Of a DNA stretch of 64,000 bases, positions 8,073-17,718 are shown one piece after another. This DNA comes from JARRKC01 sp963723965 (lineage in GTDB: Bacteria; Acidobacteriota; UBA6911; RPQK01; JAPXNP01), in contig CAVRSV010000012.1 of NCBI GenBank assembly GCA_963723965.1, forward strand, positions 620,001 to 684,000. Direction: 5' to 3'. Position 1 is the stretch's first letter. Each line of letters begins with the position of its first letter. The notes beneath the pieces are model-generated. The model saw nothing but the letters and a program-made list of their open reading frames with translations. It did no database searches and was not told the origin of the DNA. A program made the position numbers and the translations under genes.

Positions 8073-9271
8073 GGTTCCTGCGGCACCGGATGCAGCTCGT
8101 CGGAGGCTGTGAGGGGCACGGCCGGCTTTCGGAGAAGCCGATCGCCCAGCTCGACCTCCCGCAGGATGCGGGCGATCCTTTCCGAGGCATGCCCATCCCC
8201 ATAGGGGTTGACCAATCCGGACAGGGAGGATCGGAACTCGGGACGCAGGGCACGCGAAACCGCATCGCGAATGGCGTCCGGTTCGGGTTCGACGTCCAGG
8301 ATGTTGCGGGCCCGCTCGCGTCCACGCTGTCGAATTCCGACATTCACCGTGGGCAGAGCGAGCGACGGCGTTTCCATGATGCCGCTGCTCGAGTTGCCCA
8401 CCAGCACGCTGACGGATCTCAGCAGAGCCCAGTACTTCAGATGGGAGAGGTTCACGAACAGATGCGCCCGCGGATGCTGTCGGCAGAATCTCCGCGACCG
8501 CTCGATCAGGGCACGGCTTCCGGCATCGGCATTGGGAAAACAGAAGATGATGGGGTGGTCCAGCTGGCCGAGGGCCGTGTAGAGCGAATCCGCCTCGAAG
8601 GTCGTGTCCTGGGCGAGCGTCACCGGGTGGTAGAGAACCAGGATCGTTGGTACCCGCAGGTCGACTCCCAGGTCGCGTTCGATTTCGGACCGGCTGGGGA
8701 TCCTCTGCCGGAAGAGATGATCCAGAGACGGCGCTCCGACCCGATGCACTCTCCACGGTTCCTCACCCATCGAGAGCACACGCCGGCGGGACATTTCAGT
8801 GGGAGTCAGGTGGACGTGGCTCATTTTGGTCAGCGCATTGCGCACGGCCTCGTCGATGGCTCCTTCGCTGACTTCGCCGCCTTCGATGTGCACGATGGGA
8901 ATTCTCAGGGCCAGCGCCGTCGAAGCGGGCGCCAGCATTTCGTAGCGGTCCGCAATCAGAACCAGCAGATCGGGGCGGAGACGGCCCAGCGAGTCGGCCA
9001 ACCCCAGCGTCGCCAGGCCGATGGTCTTGGCCATGCCGACGTCGGTATCGGAACTGAGCAAACACTCGATGCGGTCGGCTATGGGAAACCCGTCCTTTTC
9101 GATTTCCTCCACGGTTCGACCGAACTCGGGTGAAAGATGGGAGCCGAGGGCGATCAGACACAGCTCGTCGTCACCCGACTGCAGGACCTCCTGCATGGGC
9201 CAGTAGAGATGGCCGTAGTCGGCCCTCGAAGTGGTGACAAACGCTATGCGGCGCTGGCGTCGGCCCATCAC
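8069..9271 (-). CDS. neuC: NeuC-like UDP-GlcNAc 2-epimerase (hydrolysing)
   Basis: A 400-residue enzyme expected to hydrolyse and epimerise a UDP-N-acetyl amino sugar to free ManNAc or a 6-deoxy analogue. Diagnostic segments are FVTTSRADYGHL at the N terminus, LIADRYEMLAPA, HIEGGEVSEGAIDEAVRN, LYHPVTL, and the UDP-binding GNSSSGIMETPSL with NVGIRQRGRE. These match the NeuC/NnaA/LegG branch rather than the WecB branch. It begins with two Met codons (9271, 9268) and is the first gene of a two-gene unit, divergent from the methyltransferase at 9374. The symbol marks the family; LegG is as likely biochemically. Confidence 0.85.
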   Translation of the reverse strand: MMGRRQRRIAFVTTSRADYGHLYWPMQEVLQSGDDELCLIALGSHLSPEFGRTVEEIEKDGFPIADRIECLLSSDTDVGMAKTIGLATLGLADSLGRLRPDLLVLIADRYEMLAPASTALALRIPIVHIEGGEVSEGAIDEAVRNALTKMSHVHLTPTEMSRRRVLSMGEEPWRVHRVGAPSLDHLFRQRIPSRSEIERDLGVDLRVPTILVLYHPVTLAQDTTFEADSLYTALGQLDHPIIFCFPNADAGSRALIERSRRFCRQHPRAHLFVNLSHLKYWALLRSVSVLVGNSSSGIMETPSLALPTVNVGIRQRGRERARNILDVEPEPDAIRDAVSRALRPEFRSSLSGLVNPYGDGHASERIARILREVELGDRLLRKPAVPLTASDELHPVPQEP

Positions 9272-9373
9272 GACCGCAGTATAACCGCCTTCGAGGGGCT
9301 ACTGCGAACCAGCGGGATCGAGGGGTCTTGCCCGTCGTCGGAAGGGGCTGTGTTAACTTGGCGGTCAAGCACC

Positions 9374-10135
9374 ATGGGTTTACAGGACGCCTTCTACGAC
9401 GATCTGGCCCCCTATTTCCGCGAGTACGCCCGGCGCCGCCGAGCCTATCTCGAGGCAATCGACCGGCTCGTCGGTGCACGACTGAAAGGCACGAGCCTGC
9501 TCGACGTGGGCTCGGGGGACGGCGTTCGGGCCTCTGTTCTGGCCGCGCGGGCGGGCCTCGAGCACCTCGAGCTGGTCGAACCAAGCCCGCCCATGGCCGC
9601 ACTGTGCCGCCAGGTCTGCCTCTGTGTCCGTCCCGTGTCCATTCAGCAACTCGAGCTGCCGCCCGGGACGTTCGACAACGTCACCTGTCTGTGGAACGTG
9701 CTCGGGCATATCCGGGGATTCGAAGCACGCGTCGCAGCGCTGCAGAAGATGGGCTCCCTCTTGACAGCCGGCGGCTCTCTCCACCTCGACGTTCACAACC
9801 GCTACAACCTGCGTGCCTACGGGTGGAGGACCGTTGCCCGCAACCTGCTGCACGATCTGGCGCATCCGGGTCGGGAGAACGGGGAGAGGGAGTTCGAGCT
9901 CATCGTCTCCGACCGCCGGCTGCGGGGCCGCGGCTACCTCTTCAATCCTCGAGAGATCCGTCGTACCATCCGGGCTTCGGGCCTGCGAGTGCTCGATCGG
10001 GCGGTCATCGATTACCAGACCGGACGCCCGCACGGAACGGCGCTGGAAGGGCAACTCTACTTCCAGTTGGGTCTCCCGGAACACGAGTTCCCGCCTCGGG
10101 CCGCGAAAAGCCATGGTTCTGTGGTAGGGTTTTGA
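9374..10135 (+). CDS. Class I SAM-dependent methyltransferase
   Basis: A 253-residue methyltransferase. Motif I is visible as LLDVGSGDGVRAS near residue 43, followed by an acidic strand end ELVEPSPPM and the motif IV-like FDNVTCLWNVLGHI near residue 100. I begin at the ATG of MGLQDAFYDDLAPYF because FYDxLAxxF is a common opening for this family; the frame is open further upstream but overlaps the divergent neuC region. The substrate is unknown. Because it is divergent from the amino-sugar genes it could act on glycan or lipid intermediates, but that is only proximity. Confidence 0.8.
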   Translation: MGLQDAFYDDLAPYFREYARRRRAYLEAIDRLVGARLKGTSLLDVGSGDGVRASVLAARAGLEHLELVEPSPPMAALCRQVCLCVRPVSIQQLELPPGTFDNVTCLWNVLGHIRGFEARVAALQKMGSLLTAGGSLHLDVHNRYNLRAYGWRTVARNLLHDLAHPGRENGEREFELIVSDRRLRGRGYLFNPREIRRTIRASGLRVLDRAVIDYQTGRPHGTALEGQLYFQLGLPEHEFPPRAAKSHGSVVGF

Positions 10136-10243
10136 CATTGTTCAGCCCGGTCAGGCGACCGAAGTTGGGGAACGGGGCGGCGGAGAGAAGAGTGGAAGCG
10201 GTGTGCACGAGCTGGGCCTCCGCCGCGGGATTGACGGCCGACC

Positions 10244-11530
10244 ATGGACTCAGGAAAGGTCTCACGCAGAGACGTCATGCGGCGTGCCTGGCAAACGGCA
10301 GCGGGACTGGCCGCCGCCGGAGGGGCTCGCCTGCTGGCCGCCAGCCTCGACATTCGGAATCACTACAGTCCCCGCAACCGCGTTCGACCGCAACGGCCCC
10401 ATACGGATTACATCATCCTGCACACGACCGAAGGGGGTGAGACAGGCTCTCTCCGGAAGGTCTGGCGTCGGGGCGAAACCCATTACTTCGTCACCAAGAG
10501 CGGTCGCATCTATCGGGTCGTCGAGAAGTCGAAGATCGCGACCCATGCCGGCCGGAGCATGTGGCAGGGACACGGGCCGATCGACAACTACGCCATCGGC
10601 ATCGAAGTCGTGGGCTACCACGACCAGGACATTACCAGCGCCCAGTATCAGGCCGTCCGCGAGCTCCTGCGGCAGCTTCAGGGCCTGTACCACATTCCGG
10701 ACAGGAACGTTCTCACCCATTCGATGGTCGCCTATGGGAGGCCCAACCGTTTCTATCCCTTCAACCATCGCGGAAGAAAGCGCTGCGGAATGATCTTCGC
10801 CCGGCCCGATGTGCGAAGGCGGCTCGGACTCACAGAGATACCCCACTCGGATCCGGATGTGCAGGCGGGTCGTCTCAAGGTGGCGGATTTCGAACTGCAG
10901 CATTACCTCTACGACTACCAGGGCGAAGCGGATTCGGCGCGGCTGGCCCGGGTCTCGGACACGCCGGCCGGCGAGTCGCCCGGAGCCGACCAGAACGTGA
11001 TCACTGCGGAGCGCACGGCCTGGTACATCGCGCGCGATCAGTACGACAGCGCCGAGACGGTCTACACCTTTCCCGACGGCACCCGTCACTCGGGGGACCA
11101 GATCACGGACTGGGGCCGGATTCCCGTCGGCACCCAGGTCGCGGTTTCGCAGGAGGACGAGCCCAACGGCTTCGAAGGCTTCGTGGAGGCCCGCAGCGGA
11201 GAAAGCGCCCGGGACATCGCCGGAGAGTCTTTTGCCAGTGAGACGACGATCTACTTCCTGCCCAGCGGCATGGTGAGAACGGGTCACGATCTCCAGCGCC
11301 GGAGATCCACGCGCTCTCTGCTGCAGGGGCTCCCTGCCGGAACCCGCGTTCTGGTCGGGTACGTCTATGGCGGTCACGTCAAGAAGAACCGACTGCCTTC
11401 TCGGATCGCCGGGCGCAAGTGGAACTATCCCTCGACCTTCTACCGCCTTCCCGACGGCTCGATCCTGAGCGGTGAGGAAATCGACGACGCCCAGATCCCG
11501 CCCAACACTCTGGTGCTGTTCCAGAGCTGA
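10244..11530 (+). CDS. N-acetylmuramoyl-L-alanine amidase with C-terminal repeats
   Basis: A 428-residue exported protein. The N terminus has a twin-arginine-like signal (SRRDVMRRAW followed by a hydrophobic Ala-rich stretch ending near ARLLAAS). Residues about 45-200 form an Amidase_2 (PGRP-like) domain: DYIILHTTEGG with a zinc His, HYFVTKSGRIYRVV, DNYAIGIEVVG and NVLTHSMVAYGRPNR with the second His. After residue 270 come three degenerate repeats beginning TVYTFPDG, TIYFLPSG and TFYRLPDG, each followed by a Gly-acidic/polar turn and a P-x-x-T-x-V strand. I do not recognise this tail; a wall- or glycan-binding role is a guess. It likely cleaves the MurNAc-L-Ala bond in the periplasm. Confidence 0.82.
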   Translation: MDSGKVSRRDVMRRAWQTAAGLAAAGGARLLAASLDIRNHYSPRNRVRPQRPHTDYIILHTTEGGETGSLRKVWRRGETHYFVTKSGRIYRVVEKSKIATHAGRSMWQGHGPIDNYAIGIEVVGYHDQDITSAQYQAVRELLRQLQGLYHIPDRNVLTHSMVAYGRPNRFYPFNHRGRKRCGMIFARPDVRRRLGLTEIPHSDPDVQAGRLKVADFELQHYLYDYQGEADSARLARVSDTPAGESPGADQNVITAERTAWYIARDQYDSAETVYTFPDGTRHSGDQITDWGRIPVGTQVAVSQEDEPNGFEGFVEARSGESARDIAGESFASETTIYFLPSGMVRTGHDLQRRRSTRSLLQGLPAGTRVLVGYVYGGHVKKNRLPSRIAGRKWNYPSTFYRLPDGSILSGEEIDDAQIPPNTLVLFQS

Positions 11531-11677
11531 GGGGGTGCGGACTCCGCGCGCTTCGCGTGCCTGACGCGTGCTCCCTCAGGGGTTCTGAAGGGATCCCCGG
11601 GGGTGGATCGACAACGTCCCAACGGGTAGACTGTCGCCGGCATGGTGCCCCAGACTCCCATCATGCACGGAGACATC

Positions 11678-14600
11678 ATGAAAAGAGCCACCTCGATCCT
11701 GCCGCTGCTGCTTGTTCTCAACCTCTGCCTGGCGCTCGGCGCCCCGGGCAACGTCGATCTGCCACGCTATCCGTCGATCAGCCCCGACGGTTCCTCCATC
11801 GTCTTCTCCTGGCGAGGCGACCTCTGGAAGGTGCCCACGGAGGGGGGAACAGCGGTTCGGCTCACCAGTCATCCGAACCTCGACCTGAGGAGCGCGTGGA
11901 GCCGCGACGGGCAGAGGATTTTCTTCCAGTCCGATCGTTCCGGCTTTCAGAACATCCACGTGATGAATGCCGACGGAACGGGTCTGCGCCAGGTTTCCCG
12001 CAGTGACGTGACTCTGTCTCTGGCGGGTGTCGGAGTCGACCAGGAGGGACATGAGGTCGTGACTCTCGCCTCCAGCCGTGAAGCGGACAACTACCGTTCG
12101 CCCCGGCCGTTCTACATCCGCAGCGAAGGAGGAGATATCCGTCGAATCTGCGACGCTTTCGGAGACTTTCCGATCTGGAGCCCCGACAACCATCGCCTTC
12201 TTTTCACGCGCGGAGGGGCCGCCTGGACCCGTCGCCATTACCGGGGAGCCGATCGCCGCAATGTCTGGCTCTACGACCGCCGTGACGGCAGTTACCGGCA
12301 ACTGACCGAGTGGAGCGGCAACGACGGACGGGCCCGCTGGGGCGACGATCACACCGTCTACTTTCTCTCGGATCGGGAACTGGAGCGCTACAACGTCTAC
12401 CGGATGGACCTGGAGCAGGGCGAGAGCTCGATTACCCCCGTCACCCGGTTCAGCGATCGGGACGTCTGGGACTTCGACGTCTCCTACGACGGCCGACGCG
12501 CCGTCGTTCAGGCCTGGGACACGCTGTATCGGGTCGACCTGACTGCCGCCCACCCCGAACCGCATCCGATTCCCGTCTCGGCTCCCGAAGACACGCGGGA
12601 TCGGTACTTCCTCCAGCCCGTGGACAAGACGGTAACCGAGGCCGCTCTCAGCCCGGACGGGCAGACGATGGCGTTCGTCAGTTTTGGCGAGGTCTATGTC
12701 CGCAATATCGCGGAGAAGAGCCCGACGGTCCGAGTCACCCACTCTCCGGCGCGCGAGCAGGACATCACCTGGGCTCCCGACGGCCTGAAACTCTATTTCG
12801 CCAACGACGCAGGCGACACGCTGTCGATTTACGCGGCCACCGTAGCCTTGACGCGAGGGGAGATCAAGAAGGAGTTCGAGCCGGCCTCCGTGCAGTCGAA
12901 TGAAACGGCCGCGTCCGCAACCGGGTCGCAAGCCGGCGGGACGGCCTCCGGAACGGCCGTCGAGGATGAGGATTCCGCCGGGGGCAAAGGAGCCGAAAGC
13001 GAAGCGCTTCCCGCGGAGTTCGATCCCTCGCGCTGGCACGACGCCATCCGGTTCAAGATCACCCCCGTCGTGGAGCGTTCGAGCAACGACTGGAAGCCGC
13101 GACCTTCACCCGACGGAAGGTCCCTGGCATTCCAGCACGAGCGGGGCGATGTGGAGATCCTCGACCTGGACACGGGTACGATTCGGCCCTTCGTGCGCGG
13201 CTGGGACTTCCAGATCGACTGGCGCTGGAGTCCCGATTCCCGTTTCATCGCGTACCAGCAGTCCGATCTCAATTTCAATTCGGATATCTGGATCGCGCCC
13301 GCCGATGGATCGAGCGAGGCAGTGAACATCAGTCGCCATCCCAACAACGACTTTGACCCCAGATGGTCCGCCGATGGGAAGATTCTCAGTTTCCTCTCCG
13401 AGCGGGTGAATGATGAGTCCGACGTCTGGGCGGTCTATCTGGATCGCGCCCTGGAGTCGCTGACCCCCAAGGAACTCCAGGACTACTACGACGCTGCCGC
13501 CAAGCGCGGCAAAGAGCGCAAGCCCCCGACTCCGCACCGGCCCGGCTCTGAGAGCGCCCTGCCCGATCAGCCGGAACCCGCCTTCGCCCTGGAGGATCTT
13601 TCGGACGCCTACCTGAGACTTCGCCGAATCACTACGCTCAGCGGTTCCGAGTCGAATCACGAGATGAGCCCCGGGGGAGATCTGCACGTGTTCGTCGCCA
13701 CCACCGACAAGCGGGGCCTGTTCACGATCCGTTGGGACGGAAAGGAACTCAACCGGATCGGCGACGCCGCCAGCGTGCAGCAGTTGTCGCTGAATGGACA
13801 GACCCTCGTCACCCTGCACCAGGGACAGGTTTTCACCCTGGGAAGTAACGGAAAGGACCGCCAGGCCATTGCGATTTCCGATCAGCTGCGGATCGATCGG
13901 CAGGCCCTGTCGGCGCAGAAGTTCCACGAACTGGCGCGAACCCTGGGGATGCTCTTCTACCATCCGACCATGAAGGGGCTCGACTGGAACGCCCTGACCC
14001 GTCAGTATCTTGCACTCGCGGAGGTGGCTTACACCGCGGACGAGTTCAATCAAGTCTCGATGCGCCTGCTCGGTGAACTGAACGGTTCTCATCTCGGGGT
14101 CTACGCCCGGGATGACGAAGAACGGAACGCCGAGGGGCAGGGTCGAATCGGCGTCCGGGCACACCGCGTCGACGGCGGCTACCGGGTCGACTCCGTCATC
14201 TCCGAGTCGCCCGCCGCGACGGGGCCGATGCATCTGGAGACGGGAGACACGATCCTCCGGGTGGAAGGTCTCGCCTTTGGTCCGACGGACACGCTCGACT
14301 CCGCGCTGGAAGGCCAGGTGGGAAAGGAAACCCTCCTGACGATTCGGCGCAACGGCACCGAAGGTGCGGAGCCACGGGAGTTGCGCGTCCTGCTGACGCC
14401 GGTGAGCTGGGCAGAGGAACGCCAGCTGGTGTACCGGGACTGGCGCAGGTCCAATGCCCGCAGGGTGGCCGAGCTGTCGAACGGGCGCATCGGCTACATC
14501 CATATCCTGGGCATGGATCAACCCTCCCTGGACGTCTTCGAACGGGATCTCTACGCCGCGGCCGACGGTAAGGAAGGCCTCATCATCGATGTCCGCAACA

Positions 14601-15058
14601 ACGGCGGAGGCTGGACGACGGACCGGCTGCTGAGTTCCATCATGGTCCAGCCCCACGCCTACACGGTGCCCCGGGGAGCGGACGGGAAGCGGACCGACGT
14701 CTACCCTCAGGACCGGCTGTTCATCGAGCGCTACACCTTGCCCATCGACATGTTGTGCAACGAGAAGAGCTTCTCCAACGCCGAAATCATCTCGCACGCC
14801 TTCAAGACTCTGAAGCGCGGGACCCTGGTCGGCCAGGAGACGAACGGATCCGTCATCAGCACCGGCGCCTTCCTTCTGGTCGACGGGACCCGGGTGCGGC
14901 TTCCCTACCGGGGCTGGTACCTGCCCGACGGGACCGACATGGAGAACCACGGAGCCGTTCCGGACCTGATCGTCGAACAGACGCCGCAGGCCGAAAGCCG
15001 GGAAACGGACGAGCAGCTCGAGGCCGCCGTAGGGGATCTTCTCGACCGGCTGAAGTGA
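11678..15058 (+). CDS. Tricorn-like protease (S41, beta-propeller and PDZ)
   Basis: A 1126-residue exported tricorn homologue, near the usual length. The start at 11678 is chosen for its GGAG five bases upstream and for the signal peptide KRATSILPLLLVLNLCLALG; an upstream in-frame ATG at 11642 lacks these. Residues about 25-650 hold PD40/TolB-type propeller blades (PSISPDGSSIVF, SWSPDS-like repeats), broken by a low-complexity Ala/Glu/Gly segment near 410-450. A PDZ-like region lies near 830-930, followed by the S41 core with NNGGGWTTD and the nucleophile region NEKSFSNAE near residue 1031. It probably degrades peptides in the periplasm, consistent with the DPP IV homologue nearby. It is followed by a strong hairpin. 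Confidence 0.88.
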   Translation: MKRATSILPLLLVLNLCLALGAPGNVDLPRYPSISPDGSSIVFSWRGDLWKVPTEGGTAVRLTSHPNLDLRSAWSRDGQRIFFQSDRSGFQNIHVMNADGTGLRQVSRSDVTLSLAGVGVDQEGHEVVTLASSREADNYRSPRPFYIRSEGGDIRRICDAFGDFPIWSPDNHRLLFTRGGAAWTRRHYRGADRRNVWLYDRRDGSYRQLTEWSGNDGRARWGDDHTVYFLSDRELERYNVYRMDLEQGESSITPVTRFSDRDVWDFDVSYDGRRAVVQAWDTLYRVDLTAAHPEPHPIPVSAPEDTRDRYFLQPVDKTVTEAALSPDGQTMAFVSFGEVYVRNIAEKSPTVRVTHSPAREQDITWAPDGLKLYFANDAGDTLSIYAATVALTRGEIKKEFEPASVQSNETAASATGSQAGGTASGTAVEDEDSAGGKGAESEALPAEFDPSRWHDAIRFKITPVVERSSNDWKPRPSPDGRSLAFQHERGDVEILDLDTGTIRPFVRGWDFQIDWRWSPDSRFIAYQQSDLNFNSDIWIAPADGSSEAVNISRHPNNDFDPRWSADGKILSFLSERVNDESDVWAVYLDRALESLTPKELQDYYDAAAKRGKERKPPTPHRPGSESALPDQPEPAFALEDLSDAYLRLRRITTLSGSESNHEMSPGGDLHVFVATTDKRGLFTIRWDGKELNRIGDAASVQQLSLNGQTLVTLHQGQVFTLGSNGKDRQAIAISDQLRIDRQALSAQKFHELARTLGMLFYHPTMKGLDWNALTRQYLALAEVAYTADEFNQVSMRLLGELNGSHLGVYARDDEERNAEGQGRIGVRAHRVDGGYRVDSVISESPAATGPMHLETGDTILRVEGLAFGPTDTLDSALEGQVGKETLLTIRRNGTEGAEPRELRVLLTPVSWAEERQLVYRDWRRSNARRVAELSNGRIGYIHILGMDQPSLDVFERDLYAAADGKEGLIIDVRNNGGGWTTDRLLSSIMVQPHAYTVPRGADGKRTDVYPQDRLFIERYTLPIDMLCNEKSFSNAEIISHAFKTLKRGTLVGQETNGSVISTGAFLLVDGTRVRLPYRGWYLPDGTDMENHGAVPDLIVEQTPQAESRETDEQLEAAVGDLLDRLK

Positions 15059-15081
15059 TTCGCGGCCGGGGCACGACCTTG

Positions 15082-15107
15082 GAGGTTCCGCGGTTCCACG
15101 GAACCTC
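15082..15107. terminator. Bidirectional hairpin between convergent genes
   Basis: GAGGTTCCG (15082-15090) pairs exactly with CGGAACCTC (15099-15107) around an eight-base loop. It sits in the 75-base gap between the 3' ends of the tricorn gene and the alanine symporter gene, where a shared terminator is expected. There is no T-run, so the call rests on stem strength and position. The TTCCG/GGAAC wording also resembles motifs in the dispersed intergenic repeats of this window. Confidence 0.45.
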
Positions 15108-15133
15108 GAAACCCCGGAATCTCTGTGGCCGGC

Positions 15134-16483
15134 CTATCCCCCGGCAGACCGCTGCTCGAAGGAACGGAGGGCGCGCCGGATGACCGTGCCGGAAGCCAGC
15201 AGGGCCACCAGATTGGGAATCGCCATCAGACCGTTCAGGGTGTCGGAGATGCTCCAGACCAGACTCAGCGAACCGGTCGCACCGACGAAGGTGAAGATCA
15301 GCCAAATCAGGCGGTAGGGCAGAATGACCCGGGTTCCGAAGAGGTAGCTCGCCGCCGTCTCGCCGTAGAACGACCAGCCCAGGATCGTCGAATAGGCGAA
15401 CAGGACCAATCCAAGCGTGACGATCAGATCGCCCCAGACCCCGGGAAGACCGGTCTCGAAGGCCTTGGCGGACAGGGCGGCACCAGTCGCGCCCGACGTC
15501 CACTCGCCGGTGAGCAGCACCACGAAGCCTGTTGCGGTGCAGACCAGGACAGTATCGACGAATACCTCGAAGATCCCGTAGAACCCCTGCCGAACGGGGT
15601 CATCCGTACGGGCGGCCGCATGCACGATGGGGGCGCTGCCCAGCCCGGCTTCATTGCTGAAGAGACCACGCGCCACCCCGTAGCGGATCGTCTGCAGGAC
15701 TCCCGCACCCACGAAACCTCCCAGGGCGGCGTGGCCCGTGAAGGCCGATTCGAGGACGAGTCGGAAGACGGCGGGAATCTGGTCGGCATAGCGCAACAGG
15801 ATCAGGCCCGCACCGATCAGGTAGGTGGCGCACATGAACGGAACCAGGAATTGGGTCACCTCGGCGATCCGGCGAATCCCGCCCAGGATCACGGCACCCA
15901 CCAGCAGGACGATCAGAGCTCCGGTCCAGTGGGGCTCTATCCCGAAGGTCAGCTCGAGGGAAGCAGCCACACTGTTGGCCTGTACCATATTGCCAATACC
16001 CAGGCCCGCCAGCGCAGTGAGCAGTGCGAAGATGGCGCCAAGCCAGGGCAACCCGAGGCTCTTCAAAACGTACATCGGTCCGCCACGGTACGTTCCCGAG
16101 TCGTCGGAGATCCGGTGAGCAATGGCCAACACGATCTCCGAGAATTTCGTGGCCATGCCGAGGAGTCCGGAAACGACCAGCCAGAACAGGGCACCGGGTC
16201 CGCCGAGAGTGATGGCCGTCGCAACTCCGGCGATATTTCCCACGCCCACGGTCGAGGCCAAGGCTGTCGAGACTGCCTGAAAAGGACTCACCGTCCCTTT
16301 CTCGGCCGCCATGGAGGGACCGCCACCCAGCACCTCGCGCAAGGCGCGCAAGAGCTTGCGAAACTGGACCCCACGGGTCAGCAGGGTCAGAAAGAGGCCG
16401 GTCCCCATGAGCAGGACCATCGTATAGGGACCCCAGACCCAGGCGTTCAGTGTCGAGTGCCATTCCAGGAGTCGATCGAGCAT
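15134..16483 (-). CDS. AGCS family alanine/glycine:cation symporter
   Basis: A 449-residue inner-membrane transporter with about ten hydrophobic segments, probably sodium-coupled alanine or glycine uptake. Family signatures include GVQFRKLLRALREVLG after the first helix, VGVGNIAGVATAITLGGPGALFW, GGPMYVLKSLG and GLFSNEAGLGSAPIVHAAA. Length and order are typical of AlsT/DagA. It lies 79 bases downstream of the MerR gene on the same strand, so it may belong to that operon and be the gene whose expression MerR adjusts. Confidence 0.9.
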   Translation of the reverse strand: MLDRLLEWHSTLNAWVWGPYTMVLLMGTGLFLTLLTRGVQFRKLLRALREVLGGGPSMAAEKGTVSPFQAVSTALASTVGVGNIAGVATAITLGGPGALFWLVVSGLLGMATKFSEIVLAIAHRISDDSGTYRGGPMYVLKSLGLPWLGAIFALLTALAGLGIGNMVQANSVAASLELTFGIEPHWTGALIVLLVGAVILGGIRRIAEVTQFLVPFMCATYLIGAGLILLRYADQIPAVFRLVLESAFTGHAALGGFVGAGVLQTIRYGVARGLFSNEAGLGSAPIVHAAARTDDPVRQGFYGIFEVFVDTVLVCTATGFVVLLTGEWTSGATGAALSAKAFETGLPGVWGDLIVTLGLVLFAYSTILGWSFYGETAASYLFGTRVILPYRLIWLIFTFVGATGSLSLVWSISDTLNGLMAIPNLVALLASGTVIRRALRSFEQRSAGG

Positions 16484-16562
16484 CCGAGTGTTCTCCGCCG
16501 GTAATGGAAGCGTATCGCCCCCGAACGTGGCACTCTACACCGGCAGGGTTGCGAAGAAAAGC

Positions 16563-17087
16563 TCAGGATTTCCGCGCCGAGGCTCGGATCTCGCGGATTT
16601 CGTCGGCCGGAATCCCGAGAAGTTGAAGGAAACGCTCGTGCTGGCGGGGAGCGGTGGCCTCGAACTCACGGTGCCAGCGTCCCATGTCCTCATGGCTGAA
16701 GCCGGCCCGCTGCAGGAGGCGGATCCAGGCCGCCTTGGTGAGAGCCTCCCGCCCCTCCAGGCTGACCTGTTTCTGGAGCAGCTCCACGATCAGCAGCTGC
16801 TGTCGACGGATGCTCTGCATCTGCTCCGCCAGTTCGAGCAGATGGTCGCGGAGGGTTTCGGTTCTGCCCTGGGAAGGCGCCTCGAGCAGCCGTCGGATCT
16901 CGCGCAAGGGCAGGCCGGCGCGGCGGAAGGTGCAGATCAGCCGCAGGCGCTCGGCATCACTTTCGGAATACTCGCGGTAGCCGTTCGGCAGTCGTCGGGC
17001 GGGTTCAAGCAATCCCAGACGGTCGTAATAGAGGAGGGTGCTGCGCGAAAGATGGAAGAGTCGAGCCAGCTTGCCGATCGAATACAC
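16563..17087 (-). CDS. MerR family transcriptional regulator
   Basis: A 174-residue regulator with an N-terminal MerR winged helix (VYSIGKLARLFHLSRSTLLY, then YDRLGLLEPARR and GYREYSESDAERL) and a coiled-coil dimerisation region from about residue 75 to 110. The start is set at a GTG (17087) because AGGAGGT sits at ideal spacing just upstream; the longer frame to 17138 adds an unstructured Arg/Ser stretch and would swallow that site. No effector-binding Cys cluster is evident, so a metal sensor is unlikely. It is followed by an amino-acid symporter and preceded by an SRPBCC protein. Confidence 0.88.
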   Translation of the reverse strand: MYSIGKLARLFHLSRSTLLYYDRLGLLEPARRLPNGYREYSESDAERLRLICTFRRAGLPLREIRRLLEAPSQGRTETLRDHLLELAEQMQSIRRQQLLIVELLQKQVSLEGREALTKAAWIRLLQRAGFSHEDMGRWHREFEATAPRQHERFLQLLGIPADEIREIRASARKS

Positions 17088-17112
17088 GCAGCACCTCCTT
17101 CTCGAGACGACT

Positions 17113-17604
17113 CTACTCCCGGGCTCCGACGACGTCACTGGTCAGCATCCGTCCGGTCGTCAGAAAGTAGTTGATCTGACGTTCGAGCCGCCGGATCATG
17201 GATTCGAATTTCTCGTCGCTGTTGGCATGGACCCATTCGTTCCCCTCTTCGTTGAGTCCCGTGATCACCTGCTCCCACACGGCCGTCGTACCCTCAGCTG
17301 CCGCCTCGAGGGTGATGGTGTAGCGAATCGTCCGCAACGGGTTGAATCGAACGAAGGCGATCCTGCGATTCGGCTCGTATTCGGAGACGACCCAGGTCTC
17401 CTTGCCTCCTTCTCCGGGAAAGGTGGTCGTAAAAACGCAGTCGAGCTCGGCGACACCGGACCGCGTATAAACCAGCCCGCAGTCCCAATTCTCCAGCCAT
17501 TCGTACTCCCGCACGGGGCACAACAGGGGAAAGACCCGGTCGGGGGTTCCAGACAGAGTCTGGGTACAGCGTTTGAAGTCACGTCGATTCTGGGTAACGT
17601 TCAT
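17113..17604 (-). CDS. SRPBCC (START-like) ligand-binding protein
   Basis: A 163-residue protein of the SRPBCC/polyketide-cyclase-like fold. Recognisable features are TLSGTPDRVFPLLCPVREY near the N terminus, an LVYTRSG strand, ETWVVSEYEPNRRIAFVRF, and a long C-terminal helix beginning about residue 135. I start at MNVTQNRRDF (17604), where AGGAGAG lies at normal spacing. The function is unknown; such proteins bind hydrophobic ligands and often sit beside MerR or ArsR regulators. It is the first gene after the MerR-type promoter at 17719-17749. Confidence 0.72.
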   Translation of the reverse strand: MNVTQNRRDFKRCTQTLSGTPDRVFPLLCPVREYEWLENWDCGLVYTRSGVAELDCVFTTTFPGEGGKETWVVSEYEPNRRIAFVRFNPLRTIRYTITLEAAAEGTTAVWEQVITGLNEEGNEWVHANSDEKFESMIRRLERQINYFLTTGRMLTSDVVGARE

Positions 17605-17718
17605 CCTTTTTCTCTCCTGCTTTGGTCGCGGATCCGGCAGACCCGGCAGAGATACTTCCACCGCCCGGTCCCGCAGGCTTCCCTGGGTTTCGACGGCTGC
17701 TCGTCAGCCGACTGGGAC

